Below are positions 1-6,652 of a stretch of 9,384 bases of DNA, one piece after another. The position numbers and the translations under genes are program-made. Within the stretch, counting starts at the first letter, position 1; each line of letters opens with the position of its first letter. This DNA is from an uncultured Phycisphaerae bacterium (lineage in GTDB: Bacteria; Planctomycetota; Phycisphaerae; Phycisphaerales; SM1A02): contig CAJWSE010000040.1 of assembly GCA_913046275.1 (NCBI GenBank), positions 1 through 9,384 on the forward strand. The letters are read 5' to 3'. Below the pieces are notes generated by a model. That model saw nothing but the letters and a program-made list of their open reading frames with translations, was not told the origin of the DNA and did not search any database.

Positions 1-1037
1 TCATACTCCACTGCATAACCCATCTGCAAAATCACAGCGTCTTGACACCCTTTCATCATTGGAATTATTTTCTCTTGAATATCCGCTGGAAGGGAAGTAG
101 AAATTCCATTGCAATAAATGGAATCGCCACGCACAGTCTCTGGCTCTAGGAAAACATGATGCTCGTCACGATCTGCAAATCGAACGACTTTATCTTCAAT
201 AGATGGACAGTACCGGGGACCACTCTCTGCATCAATCGCACCACTGTACATTGGAGCTTTATCAAGATTGCCCCTGATTAACTGATGCATTTCTTTTGTA
301 GTCGCGGTTATACGACAATCTACTTGAGGTAATGGCGGAAAATTTTCCGTTAGCAAATCGCTAAATGGAGTTGGGTTTTTATCACCAAGCTGAGGCGGAA
401 GCGAATCCCAATCGATACTTTTCTTAGAAAGCCTTGGCGGGGTTCCAGTCTTTAAACGACCAAGTTCAAACCCAAGCTTTTGAAGTGTTGCGGAGATTCC
501 TACCGCTGTTCCTTCCCCTACACGCCCACCTTTCTCCTGAACTTCACCTGTATGCATAAGTCCACGCATGAATGTACCTGTGGTGAGTACAACTGATTTC
601 GCTAACAGTGGCTCATCAAGCATGACACCAATAACTTCGCCGTTCTCAACAATAATATCGTCAACGGTGGCTTCAATGACTTCGATATTAGAACGCGAAG
701 CAATCATGCTTTGCACTTTGTCGCGATATTCGTCTTTGTCAGCTTGCGCTCGTGGCCCCCAAACCGCGGGGCCTTTCGATGTGTTCAACATTTTGAACAT
801 AATGCCAGTCGCGTCAATTGCCTGCCCCATAACACCGCCAAGGGCATCAACCTCTCTAACGATTTGCCCCTTACCAAGACCACCTATTGCAGGATTGCAC
901 GACATCACGCCAATAGTTTTAGCGTCCATTGTAATAAAAGCAATCCTACCATTTGGAAGCATAGACGAAGCTGCCCACGCAGCTTCTACGCCAGCATGAC
1001 CGCCACCAATTACTATTACATCTACTTTACGTTTCAT
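1..1037 (-). CDS. mnmG: tRNA uridine-34 carboxymethylaminomethyl synthesis enzyme MnmG (GidA), C-terminus cut by window edge
   Basis: FAD-dependent subunit of the MnmE-MnmG complex, which installs carboxymethylaminomethyl (or aminomethyl) at C5 of the wobble uridine in certain tRNAs, in the cytoplasm. I translated 345 complete codons from the ATG at 1037; the frame is still open at base 1. Visible landmarks are the FAD dinucleotide-binding motif GGGHAG (11-16), MSCNPAIGG with Cys47, KGPAVWGPRAQAD (88-100), GTF.RG (154-159), GRLKTGTPPR (193-202), PRYCPSIEDK with Cys277, and FLEPE (296-300). The two cysteines fall at the same numbers as the functionally important Cys47 and Cys277 of the E. coli protein. 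Full-length MnmG is about 620-630 residues, so roughly 280 residues lie outside the window. The start is 6 nt after the korB stop and has no obvious Shine-Dalgarno site, so translation probably depends on coupling to korB. Identity is secure; its place in a kor operon is unusual. Confidence 0.97.
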   Translation of the reverse strand, partial: MKRKVDVIVIGGGHAGVEAAWAASSMLPNGRIAFITMDAKTIGVMSCNPAIGGLGKGQIVREVDALGGVMGQAIDATGIMFKMLNTSKGPAVWGPRAQADKDEYRDKVQSMIASRSNIEVIEATVDDIIVENGEVIGVMLDEPLLAKSVVLTTGTFMRGLMHTGEVQEKGGRVGEGTAVGISATLQKLGFELGRLKTGTPPRLSKKSIDWDSLPPQLGDKNPTPFSDLLTENFPPLPQVDCRITATTKEMHQLIRGNLDKAPMYSGAIDAESGPRYCPSIEDKVVRFADRDEHHVFLEPETVRGDSIYCNGISTSLPADIQEKIIPMMKGCQDAVILQMGYAVEY

Positions 1038-1043
1038 ATAATT

Positions 1044-2060
1044 TTATGGAACCGTCCAAGTGTTAGAACCAGTGATGATTGCTTGCAAATCTGCGTCGGC
1101 ATTTTTTTCTACAACAGCATCAACTTGCAGATGCAATTCATCATCATATGAGGGCCGTGACGCGTCTGCATAAAAAACGCCAATTGGCTCTGGGAACTCA
1201 GGGCAATACAATTGGCTGAGCAAGAAGGCTTGCGCCAAGTTTAATTCATCGTGCACAAGCAAATCGGTCTCTGTAAATTTATCGCCAAGAGCGACTACTT
1301 CAACAGCGTCGCCATTTCGACGAATACCCTTATCTCGATCTGTTCCAAAAATAAGTGGTTTACCATGTTCAAGAAGAATTGTATTCTCTGGACGCGTGCT
1401 TTTTTGCGTAGCATAGAACCAAGCTTGATGATTAAACACATTGCAATCTTGATAAACTTCGATAAAGGAAGTTCCTCTGTGTTTTGCGCCCCTATCCATC
1501 AGCCCAGTCAACCCTTTCACATCAACATCTAAAGAACGAGCAACAAACGTACCGCCACTCGCAAGCGCAAGCGTTATTGGATTAATTGGTTCATCAAGTG
1601 AACCAAATGGTGTGGACTTCGTCACTTTTCCAACCTCGCTAGTAGGCGAGTATTGGCCTTTGGTCAAACCATAAATTTTGTTATTAAGTAAAACGATGTT
1701 AATGTCAATATTGCGACGAAGAGCATGCATAGTGTGATTACCGCCGATTGAAAGCAAGTCGCCATCTCCAGATATTAAAAATACTGCGAGATTAGGGTTT
1801 GCAATTTTTACTCCTGTTGCAAATGCTGGTGAACGACCGTGCACAGTATGCGCACCATAAGTGTTCATGTAATATGGAAAACGTGCCGCACAACCAATCC
1901 CAGAAACAAAAACAAAATCTTCTCTCTTTACTCCAAGATTAGCAGACATTTTTTTCATTGCCGTGAGCACTGCATAATCGCCACACCCTGGGCACCATCG
2001 AACGTCCTGATTACTAGCGAAATCTTTTGGCTTGTATGTTGGAAGCGCTACATCATTCAT
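1044..2060 (-). CDS. korB: 2-oxoacid:ferredoxin oxidoreductase, beta subunit (KorB-like)
   Basis: Catalytic, thiamine-diphosphate and [4Fe-4S] subunit of a two-subunit 2-oxoacid:ferredoxin oxidoreductase, which decarboxylates a 2-oxoacid (typically 2-oxoglutarate) with CoA and passes electrons to ferredoxin. The 338-residue length is normal for the family. CPGC (Cys23, Cys26), Cys57 in GIGCAAR and Cys206 in YQDCN match the four cluster ligands known from the archaeal two-subunit enzymes. HGR (74-76) and the ThDP/Mg motif starting GDGD (98-101) and ending NN (126-127), followed by IYGLTKGQ (129-136), complete the active site. There is no extra ferredoxin-like domain, as in the relatively oxygen-tolerant Kor class. 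The ATG overlaps the korA stop by 4 nt (ATGA), and a G-rich Shine-Dalgarno (AAGGGGG) lies about 8 nt upstream. Substrate choice among 2-oxoacids cannot be read from the sequence. Confidence 0.95.
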   Translation of the reverse strand: MNDVALPTYKPKDFASNQDVRWCPGCGDYAVLTAMKKMSANLGVKREDFVFVSGIGCAARFPYYMNTYGAHTVHGRSPAFATGVKIANPNLAVFLISGDGDLLSIGGNHTMHALRRNIDINIVLLNNKIYGLTKGQYSPTSEVGKVTKSTPFGSLDEPINPITLALASGGTFVARSLDVDVKGLTGLMDRGAKHRGTSFIEVYQDCNVFNHQAWFYATQKSTRPENTILLEHGKPLIFGTDRDKGIRRNGDAVEVVALGDKFTETDLLVHDELNLAQAFLLSQLYCPEFPEPIGVFYADASRPSYDDELHLQVDAVVEKNADADLQAIITGSNTWTVP

Positions 2061-3967
2061 TTGGCGCCCCCTTTTAAAAGCGCTTCAATTCCATCAGCAA
2101 GCTCCTCCACGAAGAATGAACGCCCACATAAATTCTGTATGCCTTCAATGTCCACTAAGAACTTGCTCCGTAAAAGCATTCGTAATTGACCAGCATTCAT
2201 TTCTGGCATTATTACTTTGCTGTATCTACCTAGTACTTCGCCAAGATTTTTTGGAAAAGGATTGATGTAATGCAAATGAGCCGTGGCAACGGATATGCCG
2301 CGATCTTGCAATAAACTTGCAGCCGTCAAAATACTTCCTCGCGTGCCACCCCAACCAAGAATAAGCGTATCTCCTTCACCTTCTACTTCTAAATCAGGAA
2401 TCACATCTTGAAGCTTGGTAATTTTTTCTGCGCGGTATTTTGTCATTAAAGAATGATTATCATGGTCGTAAGAAACGCCACCCGTACCATCTTGTTTTTC
2501 CAGACCACCAACTCGATGCTCTAGCCCAGGGGTTCCTGGAACAGCCCAGGGTCGCGCGCCTGTTTCTTGATCGCGTTTGTATGGAAGGAATTCTTCATCT
2601 GTACATTCTGCATGACTAACTTCAATATTTGGAATAGTTGCAATATCTGGAATTAACCATGGCTCTGCCGCATTTCCAAGACCACCTTCAGATAAGAATA
2701 TAACAGGGCACATTGCTCGAATAGATAGTCGGACTGCTTCAATTGCCATATGAAAACAGTTGCCAGGACTCGAGGCTGCCACAACAATAACAGGACACTC
2801 GCCGGGCCTACCGAACATTGCTTGCAATAAGTCAGATTGCTCTGTCTTGGTAGGCATGCCTGTTGCAGGACCTGCGCGTTGCACATTAACTACTACAAGT
2901 GGTAATTCCATCATTACAGCAAGACCAATAGCTTCTGACTTTAGTGCCAGACCTGGGCCTGAAGTTCCTGTCACACCAATTTGGCCTGCAAACGATGCGC
3001 CAATGGCAACCATGACCGCAGCAATTTCATCCTCTGCCTGCATGGTGCGAATACCAAATTGTTTCAATCTGGCCAAACCGTGTAATACATCTGAGGCAGG
3101 AGTAATAGGGTAACTCGCATAAATCAATGGCTTAGATACTTTTGCAGCCGCTGTTGTAAGACCCAGCACAATTGCTTCGTTACCAGAAATTCTTCGATAT
3201 TCTCCCGATTGCAATTCTGCTGGAGCAACTTCATATTGGGAAGGGAAAAATTCTGCTGTTTCACCAAAGTAATACCCCGCCTTGATTGCCTTCTCATTTA
3301 AGTCTGCAATTTCTGGTTTGTTTTTCAATCCACCAAAATAATTTTGCAATTTACTAATGGTGGATTCAATCTCACGCGAGTATAACCACGATATTATCCC
3401 AAGCGCAAACATGTTTCTACAACGGTCTATGTCTTTCACTGAGACGCTCGAATCTTCACTTGCAAGTGATTCTCGAGTTAATCTAGACATTGGCACTCGA
3501 CAAATTTTGTACTGTGCATTTATAACTTCATCGTCAAGTGGGTTATAACCTTCTTCATAACCACATTTCTTAAAGTTGCTCTTGTTAAATTCATCTTCAT
3601 TAACAATTACTATCCCGCCAGACTCGACGTATTCCAAGTTCGTTTTAAAGCCCGCTGGATTCATCGCAACCATGGCATTGACCAAATCTCCAGGCGTATG
3701 AATCTCTTGGCTTGCAAACTGTATTTGATACCCGGACACCCCAAAAGTCGTACCCTTTGGAGCACGAATTTCTGCTGGAAAATCAGGAGCTGTTGCAAAA
3801 TCATTCCCTGCAATTGCAACGGCGTCCGTGAAGTGCGAACCAGTCAATTGCATGCCATCGCCACTGTCACCACAGAAACGAACTGAGACCGAAGGAAGAA
3901 CCTGAGCGCCTGAGTCAGCGGAAGAGCTTTCGAAAGATCCTGTTGGTTGTTGAGTGGCAGTGATTAT
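2057..3967 (-). CDS. korA: 2-oxoacid:ferredoxin oxidoreductase, fused gamma-alpha subunit (KorA-like), non-canonical start
   Basis: Partner of the beta subunit. An N-terminal gamma domain (roughly the first 200 residues) is fused to the alpha domain that completes the ThDP and CoA sites, as in actinobacterial and archaeal two-subunit enzymes. Counting from the first ATG (3853), the alpha domain begins near GNEAIVLGL (224-232), and the family signature YPITP is at 248-252. TGTSGPGLALKSEA is at 295-308 and NPFPKNLGEVL at 531-541. The ATG at 3853 cannot be the true start, because it is the Met of the conserved gamma motif GDSGDGMQLTG. The frame continues upstream through VSVRFCGDSGDG to a stop at 3977-3979 and contains no ATG, GTG, TTG or CTG. 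AAGGAAG (3972-3978) precedes ATC-ATA-ATC (3970-3962). I place the start at ATA 3967 (636 aa); ATC 3964 is equally possible. A base error in this copy could also explain it. Function is secure; the exact start is not. Confidence 0.93.
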   Translation of the reverse strand: MITATQQPTGSFESSSADSGAQVLPSVSVRFCGDSGDGMQLTGSHFTDAVAIAGNDFATAPDFPAEIRAPKGTTFGVSGYQIQFASQEIHTPGDLVNAMVAMNPAGFKTNLEYVESGGIVIVNEDEFNKSNFKKCGYEEGYNPLDDEVINAQYKICRVPMSRLTRESLASEDSSVSVKDIDRCRNMFALGIISWLYSREIESTISKLQNYFGGLKNKPEIADLNEKAIKAGYYFGETAEFFPSQYEVAPAELQSGEYRRISGNEAIVLGLTTAAAKVSKPLIYASYPITPASDVLHGLARLKQFGIRTMQAEDEIAAVMVAIGASFAGQIGVTGTSGPGLALKSEAIGLAVMMELPLVVVNVQRAGPATGMPTKTEQSDLLQAMFGRPGECPVIVVAASSPGNCFHMAIEAVRLSIRAMCPVIFLSEGGLGNAAEPWLIPDIATIPNIEVSHAECTDEEFLPYKRDQETGARPWAVPGTPGLEHRVGGLEKQDGTGGVSYDHDNHSLMTKYRAEKITKLQDVIPDLEVEGEGDTLILGWGGTRGSILTAASLLQDRGISVATAHLHYINPFPKNLGEVLGRYSKVIMPEMNAGQLRMLLRSKFLVDIEGIQNLCGRSFFVEELADGIEALLKGGAK

Positions 3968-3971
3968 GATG

Positions 3972-3978
3972 CTTCCTT
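3972..3978 (-). promoter_or_regulatory. Shine-Dalgarno site of korA
   Basis: AAGGAAG on the minus strand. Counted from AAGGA, it lies 6 nt before the ATA at 3967 and 9 nt before the ATC at 3964. It is the only good ribosome-binding sequence in the region, and it argues that translation begins here and not at the first ATG 119 nt further on. It overlaps the in-frame TAA (3977-3979) that closes the frame upstream. Confidence 0.6.
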
Positions 3979-4043
3979 ATACATGTATATAACCGCTTTA
4001 TTGTACTAAAAACACTATCATTTGCCCTTCTTTCAGCTACTCA

Positions 4044-4064
4044 TTGAAGCGCTATTTTGAAGCG
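4044..4064. repeat. Two direct 8-bp repeats (TTGAAGCG), possible operator
   Basis: TTGAAGCG occurs at 4044-4051 and again at 4057-4064, a spacing of 13 bp start to start, in the divergent gap between korA and the small basic protein gene. The first copy runs into a small palindrome, AGCGCT. The second lies 16 bp before the proposed -35 box of the rightward gene. The position suits a regulator-binding site, but two 8-mers could also arise by chance in a 150-bp gap. Confidence 0.25.
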
Positions 4065-4080
4065 TAAAGCGCGAAGGGGG

Positions 4081-4109
4081 TTTACTCCAATGTGTAAAAT
4101 TGCTACAAT
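4081..4109 (+). promoter_or_regulatory. Probable housekeeping-type promoter of the small basic protein gene
   Basis: A -35 box TTTACT (4081-4086), a 17-bp spacer and a -10 box TACAAT (4104-4109) preceded by TG at 4101-4102 (extended -10). Transcription would start near 4116. That gives a leader of about 18 nt containing GGAG (4123-4126), which is well placed for the ATG at 4134. The boxes match the sigma-70 consensus at 4 of 6 and 5 of 6 positions. Confidence 0.55.
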
Positions 4110-4133
4110 ACTTGGCTCGAAACGGAGTCTACA

Positions 4134-4457
4134 ATGGCAAAAGCAGCTGAAAAACAAATCGTACCCAACACAGAAATGACGTTCACAATCGCCAGTTCGC
4201 CAAAGCGGCCTGCTGCGCGCAAGACTATTGAACGCTTAATGTGGATGGAACCAAAAGCCAAAAGAGACCTCTCGATGCTTCAGCGACGCCGCAAGGTAAA
4301 GGATATTAAGTACACCATCCGCGCTGGTCGAGTCTGGTTCGATCGCCCAAGGGCAACTCGAACTGTACGCTGCGAAAAAGGCGCTTCATTTACTCTACAC
4401 GTAACACCCCAAATTGTGAATGATTTGAGAAGTGTTTCAAAGTACTTGAACTTCTAA
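4134..4457 (+). CDS. Small, highly basic protein of unknown function
   Basis: 107 residues that I cannot assign to a named family. The gene looks real: it has its own promoter, a GGAG ribosome-binding site 7 nt before the ATG, and a frame that fills the gap between neighbours. The protein has 25 Lys/Arg against 9 Asp/Glu, giving a net charge near +16. No membrane segment, signal peptide or cysteine cluster is visible. It reads as three parts: a short polar head with a probable beta strand (TFTIA, 16-20), a basic, probably helical middle (KRPAARKTIERLMWMEPK, 24-41, through QRRRKVK, 50-56), and a tail with strand-like stretches (YTIRAGRVWF, 60-69; SFTLHV, 85-90) and a closing helix (IVNDLRSVSKYL, 94-105). 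Such charge suits binding to RNA, DNA or the ribosome, but that is inference. Its stop overlaps the convergent Nudix gene by 4 nt. Confidence 0.75.
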   Translation: MAKAAEKQIVPNTEMTFTIASSPKRPAARKTIERLMWMEPKAKRDLSMLQRRRKVKDIKYTIRAGRVWFDRPRATRTVRCEKGASFTLHVTPQIVNDLRSVSKYLNF

Positions 4458-5074
4458 ACATACTTCAACATTAGATTAGAAATTGACGATCTGCCGCTTG
4501 GCAGTTCATCCCTATGAAACCATTTCACCTCGGAATATTCTTCGTTGCATTGCACCTCTTGAGAATCTATTGTGATTCTGTAGATAATTTCCCATGTCCG
4601 AGCAATTTTGTCGTACTCAATTCCAATTTGAATAGGATTGCCAATTGGGCGCATGCCAGCCTCTTCATCTAGTTCTTGAATAAGAACGTCATCTGGCTTT
4701 TGCGATGGCTCAACGCACCCCGCTGGCACGAACTCCCAAGAATGTTGATATTGGTAAACCCTCTCCGACCTTTTTCCCCAAAGGTAGGAACCATCACACG
4801 TCGTAATGCCTTTTACACCAAGAGGACGAATACCAATATCAAATTCGCTTGTTTGTACTGCGTAAAAACGATACGCACACTCCATAGCATGAATATTTGC
4901 TCCGCCGTACCCATTACGGTGCACACCCAGAACATGCAAAATTCTGCCGTCATAAATAGCAGAATTTTTTTTGCATAGTTCCTTAAAGCGCCAGTCTACT
5001 TCATCAAGTTCTATCTGCTTAGGAACGAATAAACCATCTTGTTCATAAACAGTAGCTGGACGACGTAGCCGCAT
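4454..5074 (-). CDS. Nudix-like hydrolase with degenerate Nudix box and N-terminal extension
   Basis: 206 residues. The Nudix fold appears to start near residue 82 (IRPLGVKGITTCDGSYLWGKR) and runs to the C-terminus. WEFVPAGCVE (113-122) leads into a box whose positions match G-x5-E-x7-REUxEExGU, with two substitutions. The first Glu is Gln125 and the Arg is Gln133, while Glu134, Glu137, Glu138, Gly140 and Met141 are kept. The metal-binding glutamates are therefore present, and some hydrolase activity on a nucleoside-diphosphate-linked or related substrate is plausible. Residues 1-80 resemble nothing I recognise; they contain GRILHVLGVHRNGYGGANIHAMECAYRFYAV. The ATG shares one base with the stop of the upstream dehydrogenase gene (TAATG), so the two are co-transcribed and translationally coupled. 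The substrate cannot be predicted. Confidence 0.8.
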   Translation of the reverse strand: MRLRRPATVYEQDGLFVPKQIELDEVDWRFKELCKKNSAIYDGRILHVLGVHRNGYGGANIHAMECAYRFYAVQTSEFDIGIRPLGVKGITTCDGSYLWGKRSERVYQYQHSWEFVPAGCVEPSQKPDDVLIQELDEEAGMRPIGNPIQIGIEYDKIARTWEIIYRITIDSQEVQCNEEYSEVKWFHRDELPSGRSSISNLMLKYV

Positions 5075-6612
5075 TAACCAAACTCAATGCCTTGAGCTAA
5101 CGGCATTTCATCACTCCAATTAGAAGTACAAGTCTGACGTCGCATGTATGCCTTCCAAGCATCTGAACCAGACTCACGGCCACCGCCTGTATCCTTTTCG
5201 CCACCAAATGCTCCGCCAATTTCAGCACCGCTTGTGCCAATATTAACATTGGCGATACCACAGTCTGAGCCCTCAGGCGATAAGAAGCGACCAGCATTAC
5301 GCATTGAGTTTGTGAAGATTGCACTACTAAGCCCTTGATCGACTTGATTGTGCATTTCAAGCGCTTCATCCAAATTACTGATTTCAAAGATATATAAAAT
5401 AGGCGCAAAGGTTTCTTCTTTGACGACTTCTGGCATTTTACCTTTTGGAACACGAATAATTGTTGGCTCAACAAAGTTACCTGGCCGTTCGGACCAGCGC
5501 TCGATCCCTTCAATACCGCCACAAAGAATCTCACAGCCTTCCTCTTTTGCTTGCTCAATAGAAGAGCGCATATTTGCAACAGATTGCTCATTGATGAGTG
5601 GCCCCATGAGCGTGGTATCTTCAAGTGGATCGCCAATGGATACTTGTGTATAAGCTTTGAGCAAACCTTCAGTTACTTTATCAACTACCGATTCGTGACA
5701 CAGCAAGCGCCGTGTTGAAGTACAACGTTGCCCTGCAGTACCTACGGCACCGAAGAGTGTCCCGCGAATCACCATATCAAGATCCGCATCTTCCATAATA
5801 ATGATGGCATTGTTTCCGCCAAGTTCAAGTAATGAACGACCTAAACGACCACCAACGACTTCACCGACTCGCCTACCCATTCGACATGAGCCTGTTGCGC
5901 TAATAAGGGGCAAACGCTTATCTGCAATCATCGGTTCACCTACCTCTTCAACGGTACCAATGACCAAACCAAACACATCGCAAGGATCACCATGCTCAGG
6001 GGTAAATATATCCTGATTTCGCATAATTTCATGTGCTACATTTGTCATAGCAATAGCGGTCAATGGCGTAATGTCACTTGGCTTCCACACCATCGTGTCA
6101 CCGCAAACTGCAGCGAGCATTGAGTTCCACGCCCAAACAGCGACGGGGAAGTTAAAAGCTGAAATAATTCCAACAGTACCAAGAGGTTGCCATTGTTCAA
6201 TCATGGCATGTCGAGGGCGTTCCGATGCAATTGTCAATCCATACAATTGTCTTGAAAGTCCAACAGCAAAGTCTGCAATATCAATGCATTCCACTACTTC
6301 GCCGATTCCTTCTGCAATAATTTTCCCACACTCCATTGTGACAAGTTCACCAAGCGGTCGCTCGTACTCACGAAAGGCATTCCCAATACGACGAACAATT
6401 TCACCACGTTTTGGAGCGGGTAACATTCGCCATTCTTTGAATACTGCCTGCGAGCGCTTTACTTGCTCGTTGTACTCTTCAGTGGTTTGACGCCTCACGG
6501 CTGCAATTGGCTCTCCAGTCGCAGGGTTGTATGAGATAATATGATCCTCAGTTGCTTCAGAAACGCTGCAAACAAGAGGGTGATTAATAAGGTTTGTAAG
6601 TGTTGTAGTCAT
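5074..6612 (-). CDS. Aldehyde dehydrogenase, ALDH7 family (2-aminoadipic 6-semialdehyde / piperideine-6-carboxylate dehydrogenase-like)
   Basis: NAD(P)-dependent oxidation of an aldehyde to its acid. Characterised ALDH7 members (antiquitin, bacterial AmaB/Pcd) oxidise 2-aminoadipate 6-semialdehyde, in equilibrium with piperideine-6-carboxylate, to 2-aminoadipate in lysine breakdown. The 512-residue length is typical. Active-site residues are visible: Asn154 in SAFNFP, Lys177 in WKPSD, the Rossmann SATGS (238-242), general base Glu263 in LELGGNNA, nucleophile Cys297 in GQRCTS and Glu400 in EETFAPI. The C-terminal stretch NVNIGTSGAEIGGAFGGEK (455-473), continuing DTGGGRESGSDAWK, is diagnostic of ALDH7 over other ALDH classes. 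No Shine-Dalgarno is evident before the ATG. A TAGAAT box (6619-6624) would put the transcript start at or beside the ATG, so the mRNA may be leaderless. The Nudix-like gene follows with a 1-nt overlap. Family is certain; the lysine substrate is inferred. Confidence 0.93.
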   Translation of the reverse strand: MTTTLTNLINHPLVCSVSEATEDHIISYNPATGEPIAAVRRQTTEEYNEQVKRSQAVFKEWRMLPAPKRGEIVRRIGNAFREYERPLGELVTMECGKIIAEGIGEVVECIDIADFAVGLSRQLYGLTIASERPRHAMIEQWQPLGTVGIISAFNFPVAVWAWNSMLAAVCGDTMVWKPSDITPLTAIAMTNVAHEIMRNQDIFTPEHGDPCDVFGLVIGTVEEVGEPMIADKRLPLISATGSCRMGRRVGEVVGGRLGRSLLELGGNNAIIIMEDADLDMVIRGTLFGAVGTAGQRCTSTRRLLCHESVVDKVTEGLLKAYTQVSIGDPLEDTTLMGPLINEQSVANMRSSIEQAKEEGCEILCGGIEGIERWSERPGNFVEPTIIRVPKGKMPEVVKEETFAPILYIFEISNLDEALEMHNQVDQGLSSAIFTNSMRNAGRFLSPEGSDCGIANVNIGTSGAEIGGAFGGEKDTGGGRESGSDAWKAYMRRQTCTSNWSDEMPLAQGIEFG

Positions 6613-6640
6613 CTCGGTATTCTAGCACACCAAGAGGTGG
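6594..6640. promoter_or_regulatory. Divergent promoter region between the ALDH7 and CoA-transferase genes
   Basis: Only 40 nt separate the two divergent start codons. Rightward: TTGTAA (6594-6599), an 18-bp spacer and TATTCT (6618-6623), with transcription starting near 6630. Leftward: TAGAAT (6619-6624 on the minus strand) nearly coincides with the rightward -10 box, so one near-symmetric AT block could serve both strands; no convincing leftward -35 box was found. A small inverted repeat, CACC-AAGA-GGTG (6628-6639), lies beside it and might be an operator. GAGGTG within it is the only Shine-Dalgarno-like sequence before the rightward ATG, but at 13 nt it is rather far away. Confidence 0.35.
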
Positions 6641-6652
6641 TACTATTCCTAC

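Noticed and set aside
568..1151. Two overlapping rightward open frames of about 145 codons each
   Set aside because: They lie antisense to mnmG and korB, which are unmistakable, and their translations are low-complexity with no family resemblance.
2760..3113. A 117-codon rightward open frame with a P/A/T-rich product
   Set aside because: It is the complement of the korA alpha domain and has no start signals.
3982..3984. An out-of-frame ATG upstream of korA as the true start, with a sequencing indel
   Set aside because: It precedes the AAGGAAG site rather than following it and meets a stop after six codons. Initiation at ATA/ATC after the Shine-Dalgarno needs fewer assumptions, though an indel is not excluded.
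5097..5636. A 179-codon leftward open frame
   Set aside because: It is an alternative frame inside the ALDH7 gene, whose active-site motifs are all in the other frame.
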